Shown here: positions 36,501-47,406 of the stretch, in pieces
How the letters are laid out: each line of letters starts with the position of its first letter
Position numbering within the stretch: position 1 is the first letter of the stretch
Source: Massilia sp. MS-15
Lineage (GTDB): Bacteria > Pseudomonadota > Gammaproteobacteria > Burkholderiales > Burkholderiaceae_D
Assembly: GCF_020176695.1 (NCBI RefSeq)
Contig: NZ_JAIWIA010000009.1
Coordinates: 161,357-225,356, forward strand
DNA: 64,000 nucleotides
Reading direction: 5' to 3'
Translations under genes and position numbers: made by a program
Notes under the pieces: generated by a model
What the model was told of the DNA's origin: nothing
Databases searched by the model: none
Seen by the model: the letters and a program-made list of their open reading frames with translations, nothing else

Positions 36501-37400
36501 ACCCTGCTTGGGGGCCAGCCAGATGTCGCCGAACTTGGCCATCTCGCCGAAGTCGGACGACACGGCGACGGTCTTGGTGCCCTTGTAGCGCACCTCGGTG
36601 TAGAAGTGGGCGTCCGGGGTGCGGGTCATCGGGACGTTCGAGCCCCAGACCATCAGGTAGGTCGAATTGTACCAGTCGGCCGATTCCGGCACGTCGGTCT
36701 GTTCACCCCACACCTGCGGGCTCGATGGCGGCAGGTCGCAGTACCAGTCGTAGAAGCTCATGGCGACGCCGCCGATCAGGCTCAGGTAGCGGGTGCCGGC
36801 GGCATAGCTGACCATCGACATCGCGGGAATCGGCGAGAAGCCGATGATGCGGTCCGGGCCGAACTTGCCGATCGTGAAGGCGTTGGCGGCGGCGATGATT
36901 TCATTGACTTCGTCCCAGGTGGCGCGCACGAAGCCACCCTGGCCACGCACCGCCTTGTAGGCGCGGGCGCGTTCCGGGTCCTGGCTGATGTATTCCCAGG
37001 CGCCGACCGGATCGCGGGTCAGGCGCGCTTCGCGCCACATCTGCATCAGGCGGCCGCGCACCATCGGGTGCTTGACGCGCTGGGCCGAGTACACGTACCA
37101 GGAATAGCTGGCGCCGCGCGGGCAGCCGCGCGGCTCGTGGTTCGGCAGGTCGGGACGGGTGCGCGGGTAGTCGGTCTGCTGGGTTTCCCAGGTGATCAGG
37201 CCGTTCTTGACGTAGACCTTCCAGCTGCACGAGCCTGTGCAGTTGACGCCGTGCGTCGAGCGCACGATCTTGTCGTGCTGCCAGCGCTGGCGATAGGCGT
37301 TTTCCCAGGTACGGTCCTCCTCGACCACGGCGCCGTGGCCGTTCGAAAAGGTTTGCTTGGCTTTGCCGAAGAACTTCAGGCGGTCCAAAAAGTGGCTCAT
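33594..37400 (-). CDS. narG: Respiratory nitrate reductase alpha subunit
   Basis: A 1268-residue molybdoenzyme that reduces nitrate to nitrite with Mo-bis-MGD (E. coli NarG: 1247). The FS0 [4Fe-4S] site is seen as HGVNCTGSCSW and EPRGCPRGASYSW, with His as the first ligand, as in all NarG. The N-terminus lacks a Tat signal, as expected for the cytoplasm-facing enzyme. Also visible are WGSNVPMTRTPDAHF around the Mo region and the C-terminal MIGGYAQLSYGFNYYGT. ATG 37400 (MSHFLDRL) is chosen over an upstream in-frame start. Three GGACTAG-type elements lie upstream. Confidence 0.97.
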   Translation of the reverse strand: MSHFLDRLKFFGKAKQTFSNGHGAVVEEDRTWENAYRQRWQHDKIVRSTHGVNCTGSCSWKVYVKNGLITWETQQTDYPRTRPDLPNHEPRGCPRGASYSWYVYSAQRVKHPMVRGRLMQMWREARLTRDPVGAWEYISQDPERARAYKAVRGQGGFVRATWDEVNEIIAAANAFTIGKFGPDRIIGFSPIPAMSMVSYAAGTRYLSLIGGVAMSFYDWYCDLPPSSPQVWGEQTDVPESADWYNSTYLMVWGSNVPMTRTPDAHFYTEVRYKGTKTVAVSSDFGEMAKFGDIWLAPKQGTDAALAMAMGHVILKEFHATGKSAYFRDYAKQYTDFPMLVMLKERDGTLVPDYFLRASHLANNLDETNNPEWKTLVIDGASGRIVAPSGSIGFRWGESGKWNLEQKEGGSRTPIDPRLSLIDASDDIVPVGFPYFGGTDADDLLLRNVPVKRITLADGGTALVATVYDLSMANYGVDRGICPNAAKSYDDDVPYTPAWQVKHTGVKAADVITVAREFADNADRTRGKSMVIVGAALNHWYHMDMTYRGIINMLMMCGCVGQSGGGWAHYVGQEKLRPQTGWTPLAFALDWNRPSRQMNSTSFFYAHTSQWRHEKLHTSEILCPTADGKLEEMALIDYNAKAERMGWLPSAPQLETNPLEVTRAAEAAGQDPVQYAVNRIKDGKLNFSCDDPDNPANFPRNMFVWRSNILGSSGKGHEYFLKYLLGTQNALMSDEEDCITPRDIKVRPAVEGKLDLLVVLDFRMSTTCLYGDIVLPTATWYEKDDLNTSDMHPFIHPLSEAVQPLWESKSDWEIYKGLAAKFSEIGGAHLGTRKDLVLTPLMHDTPGELGQPFDPKDWRLGECEPVPGKTMPAMTVVERNFSDIYKKFTSVGPLLEKAGNGGKGIGWKTGHEVDVLRGLNRTVQEEGVSQGQPRLNTAIDAAEMILTLAPETNGHVAVKAWDALSKMTGRDHTHLAIPREHDTIRFRDVQAQPRKIISSPTWSGLESEEVSYNAGYTNVHEMIPWRTLTGRQQFYQDHLWMRDFGEGLCVYKAAINTKTTEAIMNKRPNGNKELALNWITPHQKWGIHSTYSDNLRMLTLSRGGPHVWLSEIDAKAAGIVDNDWIEVFNVNGTLTARAVVSQRVPEGMTLMYHAQEKIVNVPGAETSKKRGGIHNSVTRAVTKPTHMIGGYAQLSYGFNYYGTVGSNRDEFVVVRKMHEVNWMEGPRDESRPNGDEQLERAPARSQPRTPVREEAREPALALTPAPKGA

Positions 37401-37531
37401 GGTTTCTCCATCGGTGCGCTCCTCGAGCGCAATCACCTTGCGGTGCGGTTACAGTGCGTTCAGCTGAGGCCAGTGTAGGGTTCCAGCCCCGCGCCGGGTA
37501 TTCGCAGGAAGTCGGTGCGCGACCAGCATCG

Positions 37532-37562
37532 GGACTAGTCGCGCCTAGTCCTTTCGGACTAG
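37532..37562. promoter_or_regulatory. GGACTAG heptamers upstream of narG
   Basis: GGACTAG (37532-37538), CTAGTCC (37545-37551, inverted, six-base spacer) and GGACTAG (37556-37562, four-base gap). They lie about 130 bases before the narG start and the last one overlaps the narK2 stop. The tetranucleotide CTAG is rare in such GC-rich DNA. The inverted form TAGTCC(T) differs at one position from the NarL heptamer TACYYMT, and narXL is in the window. The same motif recurs upstream of narK1 and between moaA and dnr. Confidence 0.6.
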
Positions 37563-38932
37563 CAGGGCATGTCCGCATCCTTGCGTGCATAGAACCACCA
37601 GGTGATGGCGATGCAGGTCGCGTAGAAGCCGATGAAGCACCACAGGGCGGCGCCGGGGCCGCCGGTCAGGGCGATCGAGGTGCCGTAGCTCTTCGGAATG
37701 AAGAAGGCGCCGTAGGCCGCCACCGCCGAGGTGAAGCCGAGCACGGCGGCGGCTTCCTTGTTGGCATTGGCCACGGCCAGGGCCTGGTCGCCCGGGCGCT
37801 TGCCGGCCGCGCGCTGGTGCAGGGTCAGGAAGATCACCGGGATCATGCGGAAGGTCGAGGCATTGCCGACGCCGGTGCAGGCGAACAGCACCATGAACAT
37901 CCAGAAGAAGCCCCAGAAGCTGCCCGGGTTGCCCGCGGCCGGCAGGAATTCCAGCACGCCCAGCACGGCGGCGATCATGGCCACGAAGGTCCACAGGGTG
38001 ACGATGGCGCCGCCCAGGCGGTCCGAGATCCAGCCGCCGGCCACGCGCGCCAGGGCGCCGACCAGCGGGCCGAGGAAGGCATACTGGAGCGGGTTTACGT
38101 CAGGGAACAGGGTCTTGGTCAGCAGCGGGAAGGCGGCCGAATAGCCGATGAAGGAACCGAAGGTGCCGACATACAGCCAGCACATCAGCCAGTTGTGCTT
38201 GCGCTTGAAGATCACGGCCTGCTCGGCGAACGAGGCCTTGGCCGAGGCCAGGTCGTTCATGCCGAACCAGGCGGCGATGGCGGTCAGCGCGATGAACGGA
38301 GCCCAGATGAAGCCCGCGTTCTGTAGCCACATCTGCTTGGTCTCTTCACCCTTGATCCAGGTCTGCGGGTCGCCGCCGAACACGGCGGCGGTGATCACCA
38401 GCGGCACCACGAACTGCACCGCCGAGACGCCCAGGTTGCCCAGGCCGGCATTCATGCCCAGCGCATAGCCCTTCTGCGACTTGGGGAAGAAGAAGCTGAT
38501 ATTCGCCATCGAGGACGCGAAGTTGCCGCCGCCGAAGCCGCACAGCAGGGCCAGCACCAGCATGGTCGGGTAGCCTGTGGTCGGATCCTGCACGGCGTAG
38601 CCGATGCCGACCGCCGGGATCAGCAGCGATGCGGTGGAAATCGCGGTCCACTTGCGGCCGCCGAAGACCGGCACCATGAACGAGTAGAAGATGCGCAGGG
38701 TGGCGCCGGACAGGCCCGGCACCGCCGCCAGCCAGAACAGCTGGTTGGTGCTGTAGGTGAAACCGATGTTCGGCAGGTTCACCACGACCACGCTCCACAC
38801 CATCCAGACCGCGAAGGCCAGCATCAGGGCGGGGATCGAGATCCACAGGTTGCGGTTGGCGGTGGACTTGCCACGGCTTTCCCAGAAGCTCGGCAGTTCC
38901 GGCTCCCAGGTCGAAATGAGGTAACGGCTCAC
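37559..38932 (-). CDS. narK2: Nitrate/nitrite MFS transporter, NarK2 type
   Basis: A 457-residue major facilitator with 12 or more membrane segments. Nitrate signatures are present: GFGGGNFASSMANISFFFPK followed by ALGMNAGLGNLGVSAVQFV (residues ~150-185), and RIFYSFMVPVFGGRKWT. Paired NarK1 and NarK2 usually split the work between proton-driven nitrate uptake and nitrate/nitrite exchange; which does which cannot be told here. It lies between narK1 and narG in the same direction. Confidence 0.92.
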   Translation of the reverse strand: MSRYLISTWEPELPSFWESRGKSTANRNLWISIPALMLAFAVWMVWSVVVVNLPNIGFTYSTNQLFWLAAVPGLSGATLRIFYSFMVPVFGGRKWTAISTASLLIPAVGIGYAVQDPTTGYPTMLVLALLCGFGGGNFASSMANISFFFPKSQKGYALGMNAGLGNLGVSAVQFVVPLVITAAVFGGDPQTWIKGEETKQMWLQNAGFIWAPFIALTAIAAWFGMNDLASAKASFAEQAVIFKRKHNWLMCWLYVGTFGSFIGYSAAFPLLTKTLFPDVNPLQYAFLGPLVGALARVAGGWISDRLGGAIVTLWTFVAMIAAVLGVLEFLPAAGNPGSFWGFFWMFMVLFACTGVGNASTFRMIPVIFLTLHQRAAGKRPGDQALAVANANKEAAAVLGFTSAVAAYGAFFIPKSYGTSIALTGGPGAALWCFIGFYATCIAITWWFYARKDADMPC

Positions 38933-38963
38933 GTTGTTCTCCTGTTATTGTCGAAAGGGCTGC

Positions 38964-40223
38964 TCAGGCGGCGCGCTTGAGCGGGGTGGGTTGGGTGGCC
39001 GGCGCATCGAGGCGCTGTGGCTTGAACGAGTAGTGCATCCACACCAGCGATACGCAGACGGTGCCGTAGAGCAGCATGAACGAGCTGGAACGGATGCCGG
39101 TCAGGTCGACGATGGCGCCGAACATGATCGGCAGGATGAAGCCGCCCAGGCCCCCGGCCAGGCCGACCACGCCCGAGACGGCGCCGATGTTGTCGGTGAA
39201 GTCGTCGCCGATGAACTTGAAGACCGAGGCCTTGCCGATCGCCATGGCCACGCCGACCACGAACAGCAGGACCGTGAACAGGACCGGGCCGAGGCCGAAG
39301 GCCAGCTCGGCGCTGCCGCCGACGGTCTTGACCGACATCGTGGTCTGCGGGTAGGACAGGATGAAGAAGCACACCCAGCACACCCACATCACCCACCAGG
39401 TCACCTTGTAGGCGCCGTACTTGTCCGAGATCCAGCCGCCCAGCGCCCGCAGCACGCCGCCGGGCAGCGAGAAGCAGGCCGCCAGCAGGGCGGCGGTCTT
39501 GAGGTCGAAACCGTATTCGCCGACGTAGTACTTGGTCATCCACAGCGCCAGGGCGACGTAGCCGCCGAACACTACCGAGTAGTACTGGCAGTAGCGCCAC
39601 ACGCGCGGGTCCTTCAGCACCGACAGCTGCTGGCGGAAGGTGACGCCGTCGCCGCTGCTGTGCGCCGGATTGGAGTAGGACAGGAACCAGAACAGCAGGG
39701 CGGTGCCGAGCATCAGCGCCGCGTAGACCTGCGGCAGTGCCTGCCAGCCCCAGGCGGCGATGATGGCCGGGGCCAGGAACTTGGTCAGCGCCGAGCCGGA
39801 ATTACCGGCGCCGAACACGCCCATGGCGAAGCCGCGGCGCTCCTTGGCGAACCAGCGCGCCACGTAGGGCGTGCCGACCGAGAACGAGCCGCCGGCCAGG
39901 CCGACGAACAGGCCAAGGACCAGGAAGTGCCAGTAGGCGGTGGCATAGCCGATCAGCCAGATCGGCAGCACGCAGGCCAGCATCAGGGAGAAGAACACGA
40001 TGCGTCCGCCGAAGCGGTCGGTCCAGATCCCGAGCGGCACCCGGGTGAGAGCGCCGCTCAGCACCGGCGTGGCGATGAGCAGGCCGAACTGGGTCTCGTT
40101 CAGGCCCAGCTGGGACTTGATCGGGATCCCCAGCACGGCGAACATCATCCAGATGGCAAAGCAGATGGTGAAGGCGAACGTGCTGCTCACCAGGACCGAT
40201 ATCGGTCGTTTGTCGGTTCCCAT
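38964..40223 (-). CDS. narK1: Nitrate/nitrite MFS transporter, NarK1 type
   Basis: A 419-residue major facilitator of the nitrate/nitrite porter family, with 12 membrane segments. Signatures: GLAGGSFSVGTPYVARWFA (followed by a KERRGFAMGVFGAGNSGSA repeat) and GVVGLAGGLGGFILP, which correspond to the two nitrate motifs. It is the first transporter in the run and its upstream region carries GGACTAG elements. AAGGAGG is present just before the start. It supplies nitrate to the reductase, whose active site faces the cytoplasm. Confidence 0.92.
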   Translation of the reverse strand: MGTDKRPISVLVSSTFAFTICFAIWMMFAVLGIPIKSQLGLNETQFGLLIATPVLSGALTRVPLGIWTDRFGGRIVFFSLMLACVLPIWLIGYATAYWHFLVLGLFVGLAGGSFSVGTPYVARWFAKERRGFAMGVFGAGNSGSALTKFLAPAIIAAWGWQALPQVYAALMLGTALLFWFLSYSNPAHSSGDGVTFRQQLSVLKDPRVWRYCQYYSVVFGGYVALALWMTKYYVGEYGFDLKTAALLAACFSLPGGVLRALGGWISDKYGAYKVTWWVMWVCWVCFFILSYPQTTMSVKTVGGSAELAFGLGPVLFTVLLFVVGVAMAIGKASVFKFIGDDFTDNIGAVSGVVGLAGGLGGFILPIMFGAIVDLTGIRSSSFMLLYGTVCVSLVWMHYSFKPQRLDAPATQPTPLKRAA

Positions 40224-40321
40224 TATTTCCTCCTTGTTGGTAGGACGCGATACTGGGAAGCCTAAGGTTTGCAGGCCCGCTCTACCATTGGCCGGAGGGC
40301 TGGCGGCGGCGGGGAAATCGG

Positions 40322-40382
40322 CCTAGCGGCGCCCCGCCGGAGGGACTAGCGGGCGGCGCCGGGACTAGTCACAAGGAGCTAG
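40322..40382. promoter_or_regulatory. GGACTAG heptamers upstream of narK1
   Basis: GGACTAG occurs at 40343-40349 and 40362-40368 (direct, 19-base step), with GAGCTAG at 40376-40382 and a partial CCTAG at 40322-40326. They lie 100-160 bases before the narK1 start, between it and moeA, so narK1 probably has its own promoter. Confidence 0.55.
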
Positions 40383-40391
40383 GAGCGCCGT

Positions 40392-41597
40392 TCAGGCGAG
40401 CAGTTCGCCGAAGGGAAGGTAGGGAACGAGGTCGCCGTGCGCGATGGCGCGGCCAGGCGCCCGTACGGCCAGGCCGTCGGCCTGCACCAGCGAGTGCAGC
40501 AGGGCCGATCCTTGCGCTCCGACCGGCTCCAGCAGGCCGCCGGTACCAACCCGCACGCGCAGGAACTCGGTACGCGCGTCGGGATGCGCGCAGGCGAAAC
40601 CGGCGCGCATGGCGAGCGCCTGCTGCTGCACCAGGACCACGCCCTGCATGCGCAGGATAAAGGGCCGCGCGAACTGCACGAAGGCCACGAAGCTGGCCAC
40701 CGGATTGCCGGGCAGGCCGATGAAATGCGCGCTGCCGCCGCCAGCGCGGCGCAGGGCGCCGAAGGCCAGCGGCTTGCCCGGTTTCATGGCGACTTTCCAG
40801 ACCTCCAGCGCGCCCTCGGCGCTGACAGCCGCCTTGACGTGGTCTTCCTCGCCGACCGACACCCCGCCGGAGCTGATGACGAGGTCGTGCCCGGCGGCGG
40901 CCTCGCGCAGGGTAGCGCGGGTGGCGTCGAGCCGGTCGGGCACGATGCCGAAGTCGGTGGTCTCGCACCCGAGCGCGTGCAGCAGGGCGCCCAGTGCGTA
41001 GCGGTTGGCGTTGTAGATCTGCCCCGGGGCCAGCGGCCCGCCCGGCATGGCCAGTTCGGCACCGGTGAACAGCATCGCCACCCGCGGCCGGCGTATCACG
41101 CGCAGTTGCGCCAGGCCGGCCGCCGCGGCGTACGCCAGTTCCTGGGGCCGCAGGCGCGTCCCCGCGACAAGCAGCACGCTGCCGGCGCGGATGTCTTCGC
41201 CGCGGCGGCGCACGTGCTCCCCGGACGTGGGCTGGCGCAGGAAGGCGACGCCGTCCGCCCCGATGCGGCAGTGTTCCTGCATGACCACCGTGTCGGCCCC
41301 GTGCGGCAGGGGCGCGCCGGTAAAGATGCGCGCGGCGCTGCCGGGCGCCAGCGGCATGGCCAGGGCGCCGGCCGCCACCCGCTGGCCGACCGGCAGCGGC
41401 GTGCCCGGGCGAACATCCGCGCTGCGTAGCGCGTAGCCGTCCATCGCGGCGTTGTCGGTGGGCGGTACGTCGATCCCGGCGTAGATCGACTCGGCCAGCA
41501 CCCGCCCGCCGGCGGCGAGGGTAGCGACGCTGTCGGCCTGGGTGATCGGGGTGGCGTGGGAGAGCAGCTGGTCGAGGGCTTCCTGTACGCTGAGCAT
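40392..41597 (-). CDS. moeA: Molybdopterin molybdotransferase
   Basis: A 401-residue enzyme that inserts molybdate into molybdopterin to make active cofactor for NarG. Signatures: LPPTDNAAMDGYALR-like start (VPPTDNAAMDGYALRSADV), GSAARIFTGAPLPHGADTVVMQE, VRRRGEDIRAGSVLL, and MLFTGAELAMPG, then GVSVGEEDHVK and GLPGNPVASFV. The start MLSVQEALDQLL at 41597 is the usual MoeA start; the longer in-frame start at 41657 is unlikely. Cofactor synthesis is thus encoded at the head of the nitrate run. Confidence 0.95.
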   Translation of the reverse strand: MLSVQEALDQLLSHATPITQADSVATLAAGGRVLAESIYAGIDVPPTDNAAMDGYALRSADVRPGTPLPVGQRVAAGALAMPLAPGSAARIFTGAPLPHGADTVVMQEHCRIGADGVAFLRQPTSGEHVRRRGEDIRAGSVLLVAGTRLRPQELAYAAAAGLAQLRVIRRPRVAMLFTGAELAMPGGPLAPGQIYNANRYALGALLHALGCETTDFGIVPDRLDATRATLREAAAGHDLVISSGGVSVGEEDHVKAAVSAEGALEVWKVAMKPGKPLAFGALRRAGGGSAHFIGLPGNPVASFVAFVQFARPFILRMQGVVLVQQQALAMRAGFACAHPDARTEFLRVRVGTGGLLEPVGAQGSALLHSLVQADGLAVRAPGRAIAHGDLVPYLPFGELLA

Positions 41598-41691
41598 CGG
41601 GGTGGTCCTTGTGTGGGTGAACACGGCATTCTCGCCACGCCCCGAAACCCTGCGCAATATGCCGGAATGACGAGCCGGGCTGGCGGAAGTG

Positions 41692-41717
41692 CTACACCGG
41701 CGGCCCAGGCAGTGTAG
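41692..41717. promoter_or_regulatory. CTACAC/GTGTAG inverted repeat in the moeA-kinase spacer
   Basis: CTACAC and GTGTAG face each other with a 14-base spacer in the 157-base divergent region between moeA and the hybrid kinase. The layout would suit a dimeric DNA-binding protein, but the arms are short and nothing else supports it. Confidence 0.3.
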
Positions 41718-41754
41718 GATTGCGCCAACCGATTCATTACCGTAGCGCTACAGC

Positions 41755-44090
<2,336 letters not shown>

Positions 44091-44094
<4 letters not shown>

Positions 44095-44768
44095 CGCTCG
44101 TTGCCGGCGCCGAGGCCGTTTTCGACGGCAAATACGGCGGCCTGGACGCGGCTGGTCAGGCCCAGCTTGCGCAGCACGTTCTGGACGTGGATCTTGACCG
44201 TGCTCTCGGCCAGGTCGAGCACCCGCGCGATGAGCTTGTTGCTTTCGCCACGCGCCAGGCAGGCCAGGATCTCGCGCTCGCGCGGGGTCAGCTTGTCGAG
44301 CTCGGACACCGGCGCGCTCGGCTTGGCGCCGCCGCGCTGGACGTGGGCGAACAGCTTGCCCGCCAGTGCTTCGGCCAGGACCGATTCGCCGGCCGCGGCG
44401 CGTTCCACGGCGCGGATCAGGTAGTCGGCGTCGATGTTCTTGATCAGGTAGCCGCGCGCACCGGCCTGCAGCGCCGCGGCCAGGTCGTCGGCCTCTTCGG
44501 ACACGGTCAGCATCAGCACCGCGGCCTGGGGCCGGTCCTGCAACAGCAGCTGCAGGGTTTCGACGCCCGACATGCCCGGCATGTTCAGGTCGAGCAGGAT
44601 CACGTCCGGCTGCAGTTGCAGGGCGCGCTTGACGCCCTCGACGCCGTCGGCCGCTTCCCCCACCACCTCGAAGCGCGGGTTGCGCTGGAGCAGCGAACGC
44701 ACGCCGCTGCGGAACAGGGTATGGTCGTCGATCAGCAGGACACTGGTCTTGTCGGTGTTGTCACTCAT
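44091..44768 (-). CDS. narL: Nitrate/nitrite response regulator
   Basis: A 225-residue NarL/FixJ regulator. The receiver has LLIDDHTLFRSG, the phospho-acceptor in VILLDLNMPGMSG and the Lys of GYLIKNIDADYL. The C-terminal LuxR-type HTH is LTPREREILACLARGESNKL followed by AESTVKIHVQNVLRKLGLTSR. The SVLAEALAGKLFAHVQ linker is close to that of NarL. It follows the narX gene by 25 bases and overlaps the end of the convergent hybrid kinase by four. It likely controls the nar genes through heptamer sites. Confidence 0.94.
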
Positions 44769-44793
44769 TCATTCCTTCCTCTCGTTCATGGCT

Positions 44794-46746
44794 TCACGCC
44801 GCGCGCCGCTGCCCCTGGGGCAGGTGCAGGCTGACCGTGGTGCCGGCGCCAGGGCACGACTGGACGTCCAGGTCGGCATGGATGCGCTGCGCACGCTCGC
44901 GCATGATGTGCAGGCCGACGTGGGTATCATCCATGGCGGACCCGGCACTGGCATCGAAGCCGATGCCATTATCCCTGATTGAAAGCAAGAAGTCCTCCCC
45001 ATCTTCGATCCGTACCTGCACCGCATCGGCCTGGGCGTGCTTGCGGATGTTCGACAGGGCTTCCTGGGCAATGAACAAGAGTTGTAATTGTTGCTCACGA
45101 GACATGGGTGGGCCACCCGGTCCGAGGGCGCGGAATTCGGCAGGGATCCCGGTCTGGTCGGAAAACTTCTTGACCGTCTTGCGCAGCCCCGCCTGCAGGC
45201 TGTCTTCCTCCAGGCGGCTGCGGAAGTTCAGCAGCAGCTCGCGCACATCCTCGTAGCTTTCCTTGACGCCCGCCCGCAGCGCCGGCACGATGGCGGCGGC
45301 GTCGGCGGTCTTTCCGGCGGCCAGCGAGTCGTCCAGCATCTGCACCTGCAGGTTCAGGAAGTTCAGTCCCTGCGCGATGCTGTCGTGCAGGCCGCGCGCG
45401 ACCAGGTTGCGTTCTTCGGAAATGGCCATCTCGCGCTCGCGCTCCGCCAGCCGCATGTTCTCGATCGCCACCCCGAGCAGGGCCGCCACGGTGTCGAGCA
45501 GCCCGCGCTCGCGCGCGGAAAAACCGCGCGCCTGCCGGAAGTGCAGGCTGAACATGCCCAGTTGCTGGTCCTGCGCGCAGATCTGGAAGATCGACACCGT
45601 CGCGATTCCCTCGCGCGCGCACTGCAGCTGTTCGCCGCCGGGCAAGTCGCCGAGCCGGTGTACCACCGAGATCTTCTTGACCGCCGCTTCGCCGCACAGG
45701 CAGCTGCCGAACTTCATGCAGCGCTCGGATTCCACCATCTCGGCCGACAGGCCGGCGTGGACCACCAGGTGCACGTTGGCATTGTCGGCGTCGACGATGC
45801 GCACGGTACCGCCGTCGGCCGCGAAATAGCTGGAGATGCGCGCCAGGAAGCCCTCGCACATGGTCTCCAGGGTATGGCGTTGCTGGAGGTAGGAGGCGCA
45901 GTCGTACAGCAGGCCGAGTTCGCGGTTCTTGTCTTCCAGGGTGGCGGTCTTCTCGCGCACCTTGTCTTCCAGGCTGCCGTAGAGCTGCTCGAGGCGGTCG
46001 GCCATTTCGTTGAAGCCGGCCGCAAGCTGGCCGAATTCGTCGCGGCTTTCGACCGCCAGGCGCACCCCGAAATCGGACTCGGCCATGCTGCGCATGCCGC
46101 CGCGCAGGCGCATGACCGGATCGACGATCAGGCCGAACATCAGGTACACCAGGGCCACCGTGCCGCCGATCGCCATCGCCACCAGCGCCAGCTGGGAGGC
46201 GCGCAGCCAGAAGGTACGCAAGGCATTGTCCTGCTCGATGAGGGCGACCAGCCGGTCGATCTCGGCAACAAAGCGCTCGACGTGCCCATCCAGCTGCTGC
46301 TGGGCGTCCTGGCGCGCCGCACCGCGCGCCGCGTGCGCCTGCAGCATCAGCGGCCGCATGTGCCCGTTCCACTGGGCCAGCACATGGCGGAAAGCGCCGC
46401 GGATGGCGCGCGAGGGCGGCAGGCCGAGGGGGCGCTGGGGATCGCCCCGCTCCACCAGCAGCAGGATCCTGTCGATCGCGGCGATCTGCTCCGGCACCTT
46501 CGCACTCGACTCGGACTGGCCGCCGGCCTGCTCGCGCGCCAGCAGCAGCGTCAGGCGGTAGGTGTGGCGGCGCAGGCTGCCGGTCTCGTTGATCGCCGCC
46601 GCAGCCCCTTCGAGCTGCCAGGACAGCCACAAGGTGCTGCCGATGGCGACCAGGGCCAGCAGCAGGAAGCCGATCAGGACGCCGACGATCTTGGTCGACA
46701 GGCGCTGGCCGGCAATCAGGCTGCGGCAGCCTCGCAGGCCCATCAT
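44794..46746 (-). CDS. narX: Nitrate/nitrite sensor histidine kinase
   Basis: A 650-residue membrane kinase. Residues ~15-42 and ~170-195 are membrane segments around a periplasmic sensor that carries SLRRHTYRLTLLLAREQ, matching the P-box pattern of NarX/NarQ that binds nitrate. A HAMP and signalling linker follow, then a GAF-like domain (~270-420, with CSCL-like FGSCLCGEAAVK), the HisKA_3 site in ARGLHDSIAQGLNFL, and the ATPase with ALSNIRKHAQAD and IRDNGIGFD. The start overlaps the carbonic anhydrase stop. Longer than E. coli NarX (598). Confidence 0.93.
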   Translation of the reverse strand: MMGLRGCRSLIAGQRLSTKIVGVLIGFLLLALVAIGSTLWLSWQLEGAAAAINETGSLRRHTYRLTLLLAREQAGGQSESSAKVPEQIAAIDRILLLVERGDPQRPLGLPPSRAIRGAFRHVLAQWNGHMRPLMLQAHAARGAARQDAQQQLDGHVERFVAEIDRLVALIEQDNALRTFWLRASQLALVAMAIGGTVALVYLMFGLIVDPVMRLRGGMRSMAESDFGVRLAVESRDEFGQLAAGFNEMADRLEQLYGSLEDKVREKTATLEDKNRELGLLYDCASYLQQRHTLETMCEGFLARISSYFAADGGTVRIVDADNANVHLVVHAGLSAEMVESERCMKFGSCLCGEAAVKKISVVHRLGDLPGGEQLQCAREGIATVSIFQICAQDQQLGMFSLHFRQARGFSARERGLLDTVAALLGVAIENMRLAEREREMAISEERNLVARGLHDSIAQGLNFLNLQVQMLDDSLAAGKTADAAAIVPALRAGVKESYEDVRELLLNFRSRLEEDSLQAGLRKTVKKFSDQTGIPAEFRALGPGGPPMSREQQLQLLFIAQEALSNIRKHAQADAVQVRIEDGEDFLLSIRDNGIGFDASAGSAMDDTHVGLHIMRERAQRIHADLDVQSCPGAGTTVSLHLPQGQRRAA

Positions 46747-47405
46747 GCGCACAGCCGTTCCGGCGTCGCCGCGACCGGGTCGACGATGCTGAGGAATTCC
46801 TGCTTGCGCGGCGAGTAGGCCAGCAGGGTGCCGCTGCCGAGGTCGAAATACCAGCCGTGCAGGGCCAGCTTGCCGGCTTCGACGCGGCGCCTGATCCAGG
46901 GGTAGGTGAGCAGGTTGTCGAGCGAGTGCAGGATGCTCGCCAGCTCGGCCGCGCGGCACTGCTGCTCGTGCTGCTTGTGGTGCAGTTCGCGCAGGACGCT
47001 GCGCCGCACCGGTTCGGCGATGCGCATCCAGCGCGCGACGAAATCGGTCTCCTCGGTCACGCGGGCGGAGGACATCAGCGCGCGGATGCCGCCACAGCCC
47101 GCATGCCCGAGCACGATGATGCGCGCGACCTCCAGCCCGCATACCGCGAACTCGATGGCGGAACTGACGCCGGGCGGGGCGTCCGGGGTGCAGGGCGGCA
47201 CCAGGTTGGCGATGTTGCGCACCACGAACATGTCGCCCGGGTCGCAGCCGGTCAGCAGCGCCGGATCGACGCGCGAATCGCAGCAGCCGATGACCAGGGT
47301 GCCCGGGTGCTGGCCCTGGCGCAGGCTGTCCAGCGCGGCGGGCTCGCTCAGGTACTGTTTCTGGAAGCGGGAAAACCCGCGGATGAATTTTTCGATGTCT
47401 TCCAT
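46743..47405 (-). CDS. can: Beta-carbonic anhydrase
   Basis: A 220-residue zinc enzyme that interconverts CO2 and bicarbonate. Zinc ligands and partners are visible: VIGCCDSRVDPALL (Cys and the Asp-Arg pair) and IIVLGHAGCGGIRALM (His and Cys). The rest (DMFVVRNIANLVPPC, SAIEFAVCGLEV) fits the beta class. It lies between moaA and narX with one-base spacing and overlap, clearly in their operon. ATG 47405 is chosen; a GTG at 47414 is possible. Its use in a nitrate-respiration operon may be pH or CO2 supply, an inference. Confidence 0.95.
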   Translation of the reverse strand: MEDIEKFIRGFSRFQKQYLSEPAALDSLRQGQHPGTLVIGCCDSRVDPALLTGCDPGDMFVVRNIANLVPPCTPDAPPGVSSAIEFAVCGLEVARIIVLGHAGCGGIRALMSSARVTEETDFVARWMRIAEPVRRSVLRELHHKQHEQQCRAAELASILHSLDNLLTYPWIRRRVEAGKLALHGWYFDLGSGTLLAYSPRKQEFLSIVDPVAATPERLCA

Positions 47406-47406
47406 G

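Noticed and set aside
33426..37478. A plus-strand open frame of 1350 codons opposite narG and the start of narH.
   Set aside because: It is the antisense shadow of narG and contains no recognisable domain; the length only reflects GC-rich codon bias.
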